Below are positions 36,271 through 45,300 of a stretch of 64,000 nt of DNA, piece after piece. Source of the DNA: Mitsuaria sp. GD03876 (GTDB lineage: Bacteria; Pseudomonadota; Gammaproteobacteria; Burkholderiales; Burkholderiaceae_C); NCBI RefSeq assembly GCF_029840635.1, contig NZ_JAOCCU010000021.1, positions 44,038-108,037 of the forward strand, given 5' to 3'. Under the pieces are notes generated by a model, which was given only the letters and a program-made list of their open reading frames with translations, searched no databases and had not been told where the DNA came from. Positions within the stretch are counted from its first letter, which is position 1. The number at the start of each line of letters is the position of its first letter. The translations under genes were made by a program, and so were the position numbers.

Positions 36271-37136
36271 GACGCGCGGCTCACCGGCGCCACGAGCGAC
36301 TGGATGTACTCGTCGATGGTGATGCGGCCGCGGATCGGATTCGCGGACAGGTCGAGCGCGTCCATCGCGACGCCGGTCATCCGCGCGTAGGAGTCGGCCG
36401 CGGCCTGCGAGAAGCCTTGCTTGAGGAAGGACGCGACCCACTGCTCCCGCGGCACGACCGTGACCTGCACCGGCCGCTCCAGCGCCTTCGCGAACGCCTG
36501 CGCGACGTCGTTGGCGCTGTAGCGCGCCGGACCCTCCGCATCGCGGATGCCGACCTCGTCCACGGGCGAGAGCAGGCGCTGCGCGGCCGTCTCGCCCAGG
36601 TCGCGTGGCGCGGCCATCGGCAAGGCCAGGTCGGCGGGGAACAGCGAGACGAGCTGGCCGGTCTCGCGCACGCTGTCGAGCTGCGCGTCCCAGTTGCTCA
36701 TGTAGAAGCCGGCCCGATTGATGGCGGCGGGGATCGGCTGGCGCTGCAAGCCTTGCTCCAGCTCCCACAGGACGTTGAGGTCACCCAGCCGTTCGCCGGG
36801 GCGGGCGCCGCCGGTGGACTCGGCCACGACCTTCTCGAGCCCGCTGTCGCGCAGCGCTTCGAGCAACTGGGCGACCGAATGCCGCTCCGTCGCGTCGGTG
36901 TCGCCGTCGACCGGCGCGGGGGGATTGAGCAGGAACGCGCGGCGGCCCTGCCTGAAGACCGCCCGCAGCGCGGCGGGATCGTTCACGTCCGCCAGCGCGA
37001 CCTGCGCGCCGGTGCCTTGCCATCGGAAGGCGTGCCGGGGGTCGTGCGTCACCGCCAGGACCTCCTGCTCCCGCTCCAGCAGCGCGTCCACCACGGCGGA
37101 CCCCACATGCCCGTAGGCGCCCATGATCACGAACAT
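36267..37136 (-). CDS. NmrA-like NAD(P)-binding protein
   Basis: 289 residues from the ATG at 37136, preceded by AAGGAG; the longer open frame upstream lacks such a signal. The N-terminus [20 protein letters not shown] is a Rossmann glycine motif of atypical SDRs, followed by [20 protein letters not shown] and VADSTGG-like [14 protein letters not shown]. The C-terminus has [14 protein letters not shown], as in NmrA/QOR2-type proteins that bind NAD(P) as redox sensors or act as quinone reductases. Its stop overlaps the UvrA-paralogue start, so the two are co-translated. A redox-linked DNA-damage response would be a speculative reading. Confidence 0.85.
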   Translation of the reverse strand: MFVIMGAYGHVGSAVVDALLEREQEVLAVTHDPRHAFRWQGTGAQVALADVNDPAALRAVFRQGRRAFLLNPPAPVDGDTDATERHSVAQLLEALRDSGLEKVVAESTGGARPGERLGDLNVLWELEQGLQRQPIPAAINRAGFYMSNWDAQLDSVRETGQLVSLFPADLALPMAAPRDLGETAAQRLLSPVDEVGIRDAEGPARYSANDVAQAFAKALERPVQVTVVPREQWVASFLKQGFSQAAADSYARMTGVAMDALDLSANPIRGRITIDEYIQSLVAPVSRAS

Positions 37137-37272
37137 CGTCGGACTCCTTGCTCCAGCCCTCGTCATCGAGGTCCTTCCGGTCGGGCAGCCCGCGTGCCCG
37201 CGGCTGCCCAGGCGCGGGCCGAGGCCCCGCGCCCACGCGTCAGCGCATCCGCCCTGGGCGCCACGGCGGCGC

Positions 37273-38190
37273 TCAGTGGCCGGTGGCCCAGGCCTGCAGG
37301 TCCTCGTAAGTCGCGCAGGCGCCGCCACACAGGATCACGAGCACGTCGCGGGCGGCCTGGAGCACCGGCGCGGACCGCTGGAGCGCCACCGCGACCGCCG
37401 CGCCGCAGGCGGGCTCGACGACCAGGCGGTGTTCCTTGGCCACGTCCAGGCAGGCCTGCACGGCCTCGGCGTCGGTCACCGTGGCGCTGACGACCTCATG
37501 CCGCCTCGTCCAGTCGAAGGCCTGCTGGCTGACCCGCCGGGCGCCCAGCGAGGTCGCGATGCTGGTGATCGCGTCCAGCGTCACCAGCTCGCCTGCCGCC
37601 ATCGCGGCATGGAGCGATTCCGCGCCGAGCGTCTCGGCCGCGACCAGCGGCACGTCCTGCCAGCCCGCGGCCTGCATGCCTTGCAGCACGCCGCTCATCA
37701 ACCCGCCGCCGCCGACCGACAGCACCACGGCGTCCGGCTTGGGCGCCTGCGCCGCGGCCTCCGCGATCATCGACGCGTGGCCTTCCCACAGCAGCGGATC
37801 GTCGAACGGATGGATGAAGGCATCGGTGGGCTGGCGCAGCGCCATCAGGTGGTCGTTGGCTTCCATCCAGCTCTTGCCGTGGACGATGACCTCGGCGCCC
37901 TGGCGGCGGATCAGCGTCTTGGGCCATTCGCGCGTGGTCTCTGGCACCACGACGACGACCGGCACGCCCAACCGCCGGCCCGCATACGCGACCGCCATGC
38001 CGGCATTGCCGCCGGAGGAGGTCAACAGGCGCTTCGCGCCGCGCGCGGCGTGGACCTCGCAGGCGTGGCCGATGCCGCGCAGCTTGAACGAGCCGCTCGG
38101 CTGCAGGGCCTCGAGCTTCAGCCAGACGCGCTGGTCGGCGGTGCTGAAGGCGTCGGACTGGACGGTCGGAGTGGTGAGGTGGATGGCCAT
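37273..38190 (-). CDS. PLP-dependent serine/threonine dehydratase-like enzyme
   Basis: 305 residues from the ATG at 38190; the frame stays open far upstream but antisense to or overlapping the OmpA-like gene. Fold-type II PLP features are clear: LEALQPSGSFKLRGIGH with the Schiff-base Lys, TSSGGNAGMAVAYAG for phosphate contacts, GGGGLMSGVLQGM and the C-terminal VILCGGACAT. It resembles the short L-serine/threonine ammonia-lyases without an ACT domain, which deaminate serine or threonine to pyruvate or 2-oxobutyrate. No ribosome-binding site is free: an 11-bp hairpin ends two bases before the start codon, which may limit translation. Confidence 0.88.
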   Translation of the reverse strand: MAIHLTTPTVQSDAFSTADQRVWLKLEALQPSGSFKLRGIGHACEVHAARGAKRLLTSSGGNAGMAVAYAGRRLGVPVVVVVPETTREWPKTLIRRQGAEVIVHGKSWMEANDHLMALRQPTDAFIHPFDDPLLWEGHASMIAEAAAQAPKPDAVVLSVGGGGLMSGVLQGMQAAGWQDVPLVAAETLGAESLHAAMAAGELVTLDAITSIATSLGARRVSQQAFDWTRRHEVVSATVTDAEAVQACLDVAKEHRLVVEPACGAAVAVALQRSAPVLQAARDVLVILCGGACATYEDLQAWATGH

Positions 38191-38191
38191 G

Positions 38192-38217
38192 GGCGGGGAT
38201 CGTAGGCGATCCCCGCC
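38192..38217 (-). promoter_or_regulatory. Perfect 11-bp hairpin abutting the dehydratase start codon
   Basis: GGCGGGGATCG and CGATCCCCGCC flank a four-base loop (38203-38206). In the leftward transcript the stem ends one base before the ATG (38190) and occupies the whole ribosome-binding region. It could be a terminator of the OmpA-like gene, although there is no U tract, or a translational block. No other element explains it. Confidence 0.6.
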
Positions 38218-38264
38218 GCGCCGGAACACATCCGGCCTTCGGCGCGCGCGCTGCGCGGACCGGG

Positions 38265-39272
38265 TTACTGCTCGACCATCTCCACGCGACGGTTCTTCGC
38301 GCGGCCGGCCTCGCTGCCGTTGCTGGCCACCGGCGACACGTTGGCCACGCCGCGCGCGGCCAGGCGCTTGGCATCGACCTTGTAGTCCTTGGCCAGCGCC
38401 GCGACGATCGCCTCCGCGCGGCGCTGCGACAGCGCCAGGTTGGCGTCGAACTGGCCCTGGTTGTCGGTGTGGCCGACGATGAAGACCTTCAGCGCGGGAC
38501 TGGCCTGCAGCACCTTGGCCATCTCCGCGAGCTGCGGCTTGGACTCGGGCTTGACGTCGGCCTTGCCGGTGTCGAAGAAGATGCCGTAGAGCGAGATCTT
38601 GCCTTCGGCGCTCAGCCCGCTGCCGATCTGCTTGGCGTCGAGCAGGCTGACCTTGCCGGTCTCCACCGCCTTGGGCTGCACGATCTGCAGGTAGGTCGCC
38701 GCGGAGCCGCCAAAAGGCTTGGAGTCGTTGGGCGAGTCCACCGAGTAGACGGTGATGAAGGTGTCGACGCCGGCGCGGCTGAGCTTGAACACCGACAGGC
38801 GCAGATTGGTCGACAGCGCGCCGAAGGCGTCGTACGTGCCGCTGCCTTGCTGCTGGTTGGGCGGCACCTGCTGGTTGAGCAGCAGGTCGCCGGCGGGACC
38901 GCCGCGCGAGTAGCAGCCCCACGAGCCATCCTGGCAGCTGTAGATCTGCGCCGCGCCGCCTTGCTTGAGCGCGGTCTCGTAGTTGCGCTGCACCTCCAGC
39001 GCGTTCTTGCCCTTGGGGGAGAGGTAGAACAGCTCGGTCATCTCGCCCTCGAGGCTCAGCGCGGGATCGAGCTTCTTCTCCTTGGCGATGTCCTCGGTCA
39101 GCATCTTCAGCGGCTTGACCTCGGCAAAGGGGACGGTCCGCCAGGCAATCAGGCGCGAGCCCTGGTAGCGCGAGATCAACGGATGGTCCTTGCCTCCCTT
39201 GACGTCCTGCGCGCTGGCGGCGACGGTGGTCAGGACCAGGGCGACGCCCACGAACACGGCACGAATCCCCAT
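38265..39272 (-). CDS. DUF4892-like OmpA-family protein
   Basis: 335 residues from the ATG at 39272 with a signal peptide (VFVGVALVLTTVAASAQ). The N-terminal half (about 25-210; HPLISRYQGSRLIAWRTVPF, SCQDGSWGCYSRGG) resembles the DUF4892 domain that often precedes OmpA modules. The C-terminal OmpA peptidoglycan-binding domain is unmistakable: YGIFFDTGKADVKPESKPQL, VFIVGHTDNQGQFDANLALS, RRAEAIVAAL and GRAKNRRVEMV. It is probably a periplasmic or outer-membrane protein tethered to peptidoglycan. It is divergent from the HD-type hydrolase and precedes the dehydratase by 74 nt on the same strand. Confidence 0.9.
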   Translation of the reverse strand: MGIRAVFVGVALVLTTVAASAQDVKGGKDHPLISRYQGSRLIAWRTVPFAEVKPLKMLTEDIAKEKKLDPALSLEGEMTELFYLSPKGKNALEVQRNYETALKQGGAAQIYSCQDGSWGCYSRGGPAGDLLLNQQVPPNQQQGSGTYDAFGALSTNLRLSVFKLSRAGVDTFITVYSVDSPNDSKPFGGSAATYLQIVQPKAVETGKVSLLDAKQIGSGLSAEGKISLYGIFFDTGKADVKPESKPQLAEMAKVLQASPALKVFIVGHTDNQGQFDANLALSQRRAEAIVAALAKDYKVDAKRLAARGVANVSPVASNGSEAGRAKNRRVEMVEQ

Positions 39273-39379
39273 GCGGTTTCTCCTCGAATGAAACGCCATG
39301 ACTGGCGCGCGGAGGGTAGCCGCCGGGCATGACACCCGCGCATGCCTTCGGTCATGGAGCCGCTACCATCCGCCCCGAC

Positions 39380-39994
39380 ATGAACGATCTCTTCGAACGC
39401 TCCTGGCAACGCGCCTGGTCCGCCTTGGCCGGCGACGCCGATGGCATCGCATTGCGCGACGAGCTGCTCGCGCGCTACGCCGAGCCGCAGCGGAAGTACC
39501 ACACCCGGCAGCACCTGGCGGAGTGCCTGGCGCTGTTTGAAGAGGCCGCCACGCTCGCGCCGCATCCGGCGGAGGTCGAGATGGCGCTGTGGTTCCACGA
39601 CGCGATCTACGAGGTCAAGGGCTCCGGCAACGAGGATCGCAGCGCCGAGTGGGCGCATCGGGCGCTGCTCGACGCCGGGGTGGCGGAGGCTTGCGCGGCG
39701 TTGGTCCGCCAGCTGGTGCTGGTGACCAAGCACGACGGCGTGCCGGTCAGCGCCGACGAGCAGGTGCTGGTCGACATCGACCTGGCGATCCTCGGCGCCG
39801 AGCGTCCGCGCTTCGACGAGTACGAGCGCCAGATCCGCGACGAGTATGGCTACGTGCCGGGTTTCCTGTTCCGCCGCAAGCGCAAGCAGATCCTGAAGAC
39901 CTTCCTGGATCGACCGGTGCTCTACAGCACCGCGGTGCTGCGCGAACGGCTCGAGACCCGCGCGCGGGAGAACCTGAAACGGGCGATCGGCTGA
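39380..39994 (+). CDS. HD-superfamily metal-dependent phosphohydrolase-like protein
   Basis: 204 residues from the ATG at 39380. The arrangement RYAEPQRKYHTRQHLAECL, then MALWFHDAIYEVKGSGNED with the HD pair, and later LVDIDLAILGAERPRFDEY matches the predicted metal-dependent HD-superfamily hydrolases of the short bacterial type. The histidines and aspartates coordinate one or two metal ions; substrates are usually nucleotide phosphates but unknown for this branch. The C-terminus (YGYVPGFLFRRKRKQILKTF) is conserved in the group. It is a single gene, diverging from the OmpA-like gene. Confidence 0.88.
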   Translation: MNDLFERSWQRAWSALAGDADGIALRDELLARYAEPQRKYHTRQHLAECLALFEEAATLAPHPAEVEMALWFHDAIYEVKGSGNEDRSAEWAHRALLDAGVAEACAALVRQLVLVTKHDGVPVSADEQVLVDIDLAILGAERPRFDEYERQIRDEYGYVPGFLFRRKRKQILKTFLDRPVLYSTAVLRERLETRARENLKRAIG

Positions 39995-40042
39995 TCGCCC
40001 GGCGGCCTTGCCGCGCTTTGCCGGGCCTGGCCGGATCCGAGC

Positions 40043-40516
40043 TCAGCGAACGGCGTCGCGTTCCGCGATCGCCACGGCCTGCGGCACGTTGCGGAAGCTG
40101 ATCGCGAGCCGGTTGTAGGTGTTCATCAGGCCGATCGCGATCGTCAGCTCGACGACCTCCTTCTCGGAGAACACCGCGCTGACGGCCGCGAAATCGGCAT
40201 CCGGCACGCCGGTCGTCGCCACGCGGGTCACCGACTCCGCCCAGGCCAGCGCGGCGCGCTCGCGTTCGTCGAACAGCACGCCGCCTTCCTCCCAGGCCTG
40301 CACCAGCGCGAGCTTCTCGATGGGAACGCCTTTCTTGAGTAGGTCGCGGGTGTGCATGTCCAGGCAGTAGGCGCAGTTGTTGATCTGCGAGATGCGCAGG
40401 AAGACCAGCTCGACGAGGGCCGGCGCCAGGCCGCTCTGCATCACGTGGCCGTAGACGCCGCCGAGCGCCTTGACGCCCGCGGGCGAGATCTGGGTGTAGT
40501 CGAGACGGTGGGACAT
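40043..40516 (-). CDS. Carboxymuconolactone decarboxylase/AhpD-like protein
   Basis: 157 residues from an ATG at 40516 with AAGGAG upstream. The AhpD-type active site is QINNCAYCLDMHTRDLLKKG, with a Cys-x-x-Cys pair and a downstream His, typical of peroxidase-like members of the CMD family. Flanking blocks MQSGLAPALVELVFLRISQ and SEKEVVELTIAIGLMNTYNR are standard. Such proteins reduce peroxides or act as alkylhydroperoxidase accessory factors in the cytoplasm; carboxymuconolactone chemistry is unlikely because no aromatic catabolism genes are present. Single gene. Confidence 0.9.
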   Translation of the reverse strand: MSHRLDYTQISPAGVKALGGVYGHVMQSGLAPALVELVFLRISQINNCAYCLDMHTRDLLKKGVPIEKLALVQAWEEGGVLFDERERAALAWAESVTRVATTGVPDADFAAVSAVFSEKEVVELTIAIGLMNTYNRLAISFRNVPQAVAIAERDAVR

Positions 40517-40644
40517 GGGGAGCTCCTTGAACGAAGGGGAAGGTGAGGGGCATCGGGAATCGATGACCGGATTCTTCCCCCGTCGTGGTGCAAGGCACAG
40601 TCCCGAGAGGCGACGAAAGCGCTGTACCACGCGGCTCGTCGCGG

Positions 40645-41664
40645 TCAGCCCTCGCTCAGCAGCTCCCGGAACCGATCGCCCTCCATCGGGCGGGAGAACA
40701 GGAACCCTTGCCCGCGATCGCATCCCATCGCGTAGAGCAGCGAGGCGCTCGCCTGGTCCTGGATGCCCTCGGCCACGACCTGGATGCCGAAGACGCGACC
40801 GAACTCGATGGTCTCCTTGACGAAGGCCCGCGAGAGCTCGCAGGTCATCAGGCGCCGAACCAGGGAGGCGTCCACCTTCAGCTCGTCGAAGGCGAGGTGC
40901 GAGAGCAGCTGCGGCGTCGAGTGCCCGCTGCCGAAGTCGTCAAGCGACAGGTTCAGGCGCGCGCACCGGAGCTCGACCATCGCGCCCTCGAGGTGCGGCA
41001 ACGACGGGGTCTCGACGTCCTCGGTCATCTCGATCTTCAGCAGCGACGCGGGAAGGCTCGCTTCGCGAAGGCTGGTCGCGAGGCTTCGCGCCAGGCCCGG
41101 CGCGCACAGCACGTTCGACGAGGCATTGATGGCGATCGGCACCGCGAGCCGGCGCGCGTTCAACGCCGTCAGTTGACGGATCACCTGCGACTGGACGAAG
41201 GCCAGCAGCTCGCCGCCCAGGTGCAGGCGATGGACCGCCGGGATCATCACCGCGGGCGAGATGTCGCCAAACACGGGATGACGCCAGCGCACGAGTGCCT
41301 CCGCGCTGACGATCCGGCGCGTCAGCAGGTCGTGCACCGGTTGGTAGACGACGCGCAAGCCCTCGCCCTGCTCGAGGGCACGGATCAGCGCCCGGTCGAT
41401 CGGGGCGTCCGAGACGGTCGGGACCTTCGTCCTGGCCTGCGCCCGCAACATTGGATCCAGGCGCGCCTGCAACTCGTTGAGCACGGCGATGCGGCGCCGG
41501 AACTCGCGCGGCGTCGGCTTGAGATCCGCCGACGGCGCGAGCGCGGGCTCCGTCCGGAGGAGATCCGCCACCCGGCGGATCGACGCGACCCAGTCGAATC
41601 CCGAGTCGGAATCCTCGGCATTCGAGGCCGTGTCGGCAGTGGTCAGGCGTTGAGCGATCGCCAT
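40645..41664 (-). CDS. EAL-domain cyclic-di-GMP phosphodiesterase
   Basis: 339 residues from an ATG at 41664 with AGGAG upstream; no signal peptide or membrane segment, so cytoplasmic. After a ~95-residue N-terminal region without a recognised sensor, the EAL domain has all expected catalytic residues: E122 in SAEALVRW, Asn in AINASSN, Glu in LKIEMTED, the DD pair in LSLDDFGSGHS, Lys in ELKVDASLV, Glu in VVAEGIQDQ and Gln in GQGFLFSRP. Hydrolysis of c-di-GMP is therefore likely. A promoter ATGGCC-N18-TAGCAT lies at 41693-41722, with an 18-bp element (41721-41738) shared with the adhesin. Bordetella BvgR is a comparable EAL protein beside bvgAS. Confidence 0.9.
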   Translation of the reverse strand: MAIAQRLTTADTASNAEDSDSGFDWVASIRRVADLLRTEPALAPSADLKPTPREFRRRIAVLNELQARLDPMLRAQARTKVPTVSDAPIDRALIRALEQGEGLRVVYQPVHDLLTRRIVSAEALVRWRHPVFGDISPAVMIPAVHRLHLGGELLAFVQSQVIRQLTALNARRLAVPIAINASSNVLCAPGLARSLATSLREASLPASLLKIEMTEDVETPSLPHLEGAMVELRCARLNLSLDDFGSGHSTPQLLSHLAFDELKVDASLVRRLMTCELSRAFVKETIEFGRVFGIQVVAEGIQDQASASLLYAMGCDRGQGFLFSRPMEGDRFRELLSEG

Positions 41665-41720
41665 CGGGAACTCCTCTTGAAGCATGCGGCGAATGCTAGG
41701 AACGGCGCGCTCCGCGGGCC

Positions 41721-41738
41721 ATCGGACTGGGACTAAAG
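41721..41738 (-). promoter_or_regulatory. Shared 18-bp element, copy 1 (EAL gene promoter)
   Basis: Read leftwards CTTTAGTCCCAGTCCGAT, joined directly to the -35 ATGGCC (41717-41722, overlapping the last AT), with TAGCAT 18 bp further at 41693-41698. It forms a large inverted repeat with copy 2 (15 of 18 positions match). Confidence 0.6.
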
Positions 41739-41754
41739 CGGGAGCGCCGGCGCA

Positions 41755-41772
41755 CTTTCGGACCAGTCCGAT
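41755..41772 (+). promoter_or_regulatory. Shared 18-bp element, copy 2 (upstream of 41831 gene)
   Basis: CTTTCGGACCAGTCCGAT, 16 bp from copy 1 and in the opposite orientation. It contains the dyad GGAC-CA-GTCC. A downstream -10 is poor (GACGCT at the expected place), so the rightward promoter may be weak or depend on the regulator. Confidence 0.55.
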
Positions 41773-41830
41773 TGGTCGCCCTCGGCGGGCGCGAGACGCT
41801 GCGCGGCCCATCGACCCTCGGACCTGCCTG

Positions 41831-42268
41831 ATGCGACATCCCGCCACCTCCCTGTTTCCAACGCCCTCGGCGAAGGCCGGCCACGACATCGCGGCGCTGT
41901 TCAAGGCATTGACCGACGAGGTCATCGAGACGAGCACCGCCGCGCGCCACGAGGCCGCCGACGGCGACACCGCGCTCGTGCTGCTGTTGTTGCGGCTGGC
42001 GTCGCTGTCGCCGCTGCGCGCCGCACTCGGCCGGCATGCGCTGCGGCAGGCCGAGCTCGTCGGGTTCCAGGGTGGAGACGCCGCGGCGCTCTCGCTGGCG
42101 GGCGTGGCGCTGCGACTCTGGATCGACCGCAACCTGCTGAGGCCGCTGGGTTGGCCGGGCGCGGACCTGCGGATCGCGCGGGCGGCAGAGGCGATCACCG
42201 AAGCGGCCGACTACGGCTTCGTCATCGACCTGATGAACGACCTGGACCGGTGGGCCTTCACGAACTGA
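41831..42268 (+). CDS. Hypothetical protein in the EAL-adhesin module
   Basis: 145 residues from the ATG at 41831. It reads MRHPATSLFPTPSAKAGHDI, then LFKALTDEVIETSTAARHEA, LVLLLLRLASLSPLRAALGR and ADYGFVIDLMNDLDRWAFTN; mostly helical, no signal peptide, one moderately hydrophobic stretch at about 45-60. I recognise no family. Codon use fits a real gene. It lies between the divergent EAL gene and the adhesin, and an 18-bp element found in both their promoters lies 58 nt upstream. This links it to the same regulon, but its role is unknown. Confidence 0.6.
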   Translation: MRHPATSLFPTPSAKAGHDIAALFKALTDEVIETSTAARHEAADGDTALVLLLLRLASLSPLRAALGRHALRQAELVGFQGGDAAALSLAGVALRLWIDRNLLRPLGWPGADLRIARAAEAITEAADYGFVIDLMNDLDRWAFTN

Positions 42269-42293
42269 CGCCGCCCAGCCGCGTCGGCGGCGC

Positions 42294-42339
42294 TTTTAGG
42301 ACGGGTCCGATGGCCTCGCCGGCTCACGATTTCTAGAGT
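42294..42339 (+). promoter_or_regulatory. Adhesin promoter with shared 18-bp element, copy 3
   Basis: TTTTAGGACGGGTCCGAT (42294-42311) with dyad GGAC-GG-GTCC leads into -35 ATGGCC (42310-42315), an 18-bp spacer and TAGAGT (42334-42339). This is the same geometry as the EAL promoter. The adhesin start codon is 27 nt further on. Confidence 0.6.
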
Positions 42340-42365
42340 CTTGGTTTGCCTCCAACCAACCCTCC

Positions 42366-45300
42366 GTGAGCCCTGAAGTGAAGTCCTCGATCTCCGCGAC
42401 CGTGCTGAACGGCGCCCGTCTTCCCGTCTCCCTGCGCCTGACGCTGCTGGCGAGCGCCTTGCTGCTCGCCTTGCCCGCCCGGGCGCAGAGTCCCGCGCCC
42501 GGCGTCTACATCAACGCCAATCCAAGCGGCAACTGCGTCAGCATCGGCGATCCGCAGAGTGCCTACGCGACGGGCGGCACCTGGCAGCGAGTGGGGGAGG
42601 AGAACATCAAGTTCGCCGACACCAGCACGAAGTGCGACTCGAGCCGCAAGGCCACGCAGAAGGACAGCGTGCTGTTCTATACCGTGGGCGGCACCGGGGC
42701 GACGTCGCTGACGCTGGGCGACGAGTTGTATGTCAACGGTGGCTTCCTCGGGCTGACGAGCAAGGTGCCGCTGGGGGCCTCGGACGTGTGGGGGTCGATG
42801 CGCATCGGCGACGCCACGACGCTGGCCGACGGACGGCAGGCGACCGCGATCGGCGTGGGCGCCTCGGCCAAGGGCGACTATTCCGTCGCGTTCGGGCCCA
42901 AGGCCGTGTCGACCGGGGTCAGCAGCGTGGCGATCGGCCGCAACGCCAGCGCGAGCAATGGCAACAACATCGCGATCGGCTTCAACGCGCAGGCCACCTC
43001 CTCGGACATGAGGAATGGAGGGGTCGCGATCGGCGATTCGGCCTACGCGCAGCTGACTTCCATCGCCATCGGCTACCAGGCCAAGGCGGGAGCGGCGGCC
43101 GCGGCGGGGAGCGCGGAGGTGGGCTACGCCGTGGGCATCGGTTTCCAAGCCGCCGCGACTGGGGAACGGGCCGTCTCGATCGGCTCGGGCACGGAGGGCT
43201 CCGGCGCCGGCAGTCTCGCGGTCGGACGCGTCGCCCAGGCGATCGGGAATTCGAGCGTGGCCCTGGGCCGCAGCGTCAAGGCGGAATCTCTCGAGGGCAT
43301 CGCCATCGGCAACGGCGCCAACGTCGCCAAGGACCACGATGGCGCGGTCTCGATTGGCGCGAACGCCGTCAGCAGCGCGGTGAGCGCCGTCGCGCCGGTG
43401 ACGCTCAACGGGACGACCTACACGCCGGACATGTCGCTGGTGAGCAGCACCGTCAGCGTGGGCTCCGCGGCGAAGAAGCGTCAGATCGTCAACGTCGGCC
43501 CGGGCGCGGTCAACGCCACCAGCACCGACGTGGTCGTGGGCCAGCAGCTGCACGCGGCCTACACGGAGATCAACAAGCTCGGCGCCAAGGATGTCGATCT
43601 CGACGCGAAGGCGCGAGGCATGCAGGTCCAGATCGACGAGTTGAAGGCCCGTCCCGCGCCGCCACCGGCCGACCTCGGCTCCGTCGCCGCGGCACTGGGC
43701 GGCACGGTGAACGCGTCGGGCCAGGTGTCGTTGCCGCCGATGAACCTCGACAGCATCGGCAACCAGGCGGCGCAGCCCACGACGGTCGTCGGTCGACCAA
43801 GGGCACCGTCGACACGCTGAACGCCGGTCTGACCGCCACCAATGGCAAGGTCGATGCATTGAACACCGGCCTCGCGACGGCGAACGGCAAGGTGGAAGCG
43901 CTGGGTTCCGGCCTCGCGGCGACGAATGGAAAGGTCGATGCGCTGAGCACCGGGTTGTCGGCTACCAATGGCCGGGTGGATGCGCTGTCGACTTCGCTCA
44001 ACGACGGTCTCGCGGCCGCGAAGAGCAGCGTCGACGCTGTCGCCGCCGACCTGTCTTCGACCAAGGGAGCCGTCGACACGCTGAATGCCGGCCTGACCGC
44101 CACCAACGGCAAGGTCGACGAGTTGAGCTCCGGCCTCGCGGCCACCAATGTCCAGGTGGACAAGCTCGGCTCGGACTTGAGCGCCACCCATCAACAGGTC
44201 GAATCCCTCGCCACGGACGTGGCCTCCACCAGCGGCAACCTGAACGCGCTGTCGACGACCGTGAACCAGGGCTTCGCCCGCACGGGCAGCCAGATCGCCG
44301 CGCTTTCCACCGAAGTGGCCGGCGCGATGGGCTCGATCAACACGCTGTCGACCGCCCTGGGCGACACCAACACCCAGGTGTCGCAACTGAGCACCTCCGT
44401 CACCCAGCTGGTGACCGAAGGGCCGCGCTACTTCAAGGCCAACTCCACGCTGGAGGCCGCATCGGCGCAAGGCCGGGACGCGATCGCCATCGGCGCGCAG
44501 TCCGTCGCCAGCGGGGACAGCGCCTTCGCGGCGGGCCATGGCGCCCAAGCCACTGGAGCGCACGCCGTCGCCATCGGCCGCGGCGCATTGGCGACCGGCT
44601 CCCAAGCCATCGGCGCCAATGCCCGCGCGGGCGGCGGCGGTACGGCGCTGGGCGACGGCGCTGACGCCGGGGGGACGCCGCTGAGCCGCGCCACCGCGAT
44701 CCAACGGGCCACGGCGCTCGGTCACGGCGCACTGGTCACGCAGAGCGAGGGCGTCGCCCTGGGCGCCGGTTCCGTGGCCGCCACCGGACCCGGCGTCGCC
44801 GGCCACGTCCCCTCGGGCGCGAGCGCGGACGCGGCGGCCGCCGTCGCCGCCACGACCGCCACCCGCGCCGCGGTCTCGGTCGGCGACGCGGCCAACGGGC
44901 AACTGCGCCAGGTCAACGGCGTCGCCGCCGGCACGGCCGATACCGACGCCGCCAACGTCGCGCAGGTGAAGGCGGCGGCCTCCGCCGTCTACTCGACCAG
45001 TGCCCAGTACGAGATGCTCCCCGACGGCGGCGCCGACTACGGCCACCTGGCACTCGGCAACGGCCAGGCGCCCAACGGCACCCGTGTCTCCAACGTCGCG
45101 CCCGGCACCGCGCCGATGGACGCGGTCAACGTCAGCCAGCTGCGCGAAGTGCAAGGACAGATGGCCAACGCCTCGCGCATCGCGTACACCGGCGTCGCCA
45201 TGGCCGCCGCCATGGCCGGCATTCCCGAACCGGACGCCGGCAAGCGCTTCTCCGTCGGTGTCGGCCTGGGCCACTACGCCGGCTACACGGCCATCGCCTT

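Noticed and set aside
33688..36390. A 900-codon rightward open frame opposite the UvrA paralogue
   Set aside because: Arg/Ala/Gly-rich noise produced by high GC; the opposite strand encodes a complete UvrA-family ATPase.
43785..43800. Programmed -1 frameshifting in the adhesin
   Set aside because: No X-XXY-YYZ slippery heptamer and no evident downstream pseudoknot at the switch point, so a mutation or sequence error is more likely.
42900..45000. CRISPR-like or mobile repeat array in the adhesin gene
   Set aside because: The periodicity is 42 nt, in frame, with degenerate protein repeats typical of YadA heads and stalks. There are no unique spacers between identical repeats.
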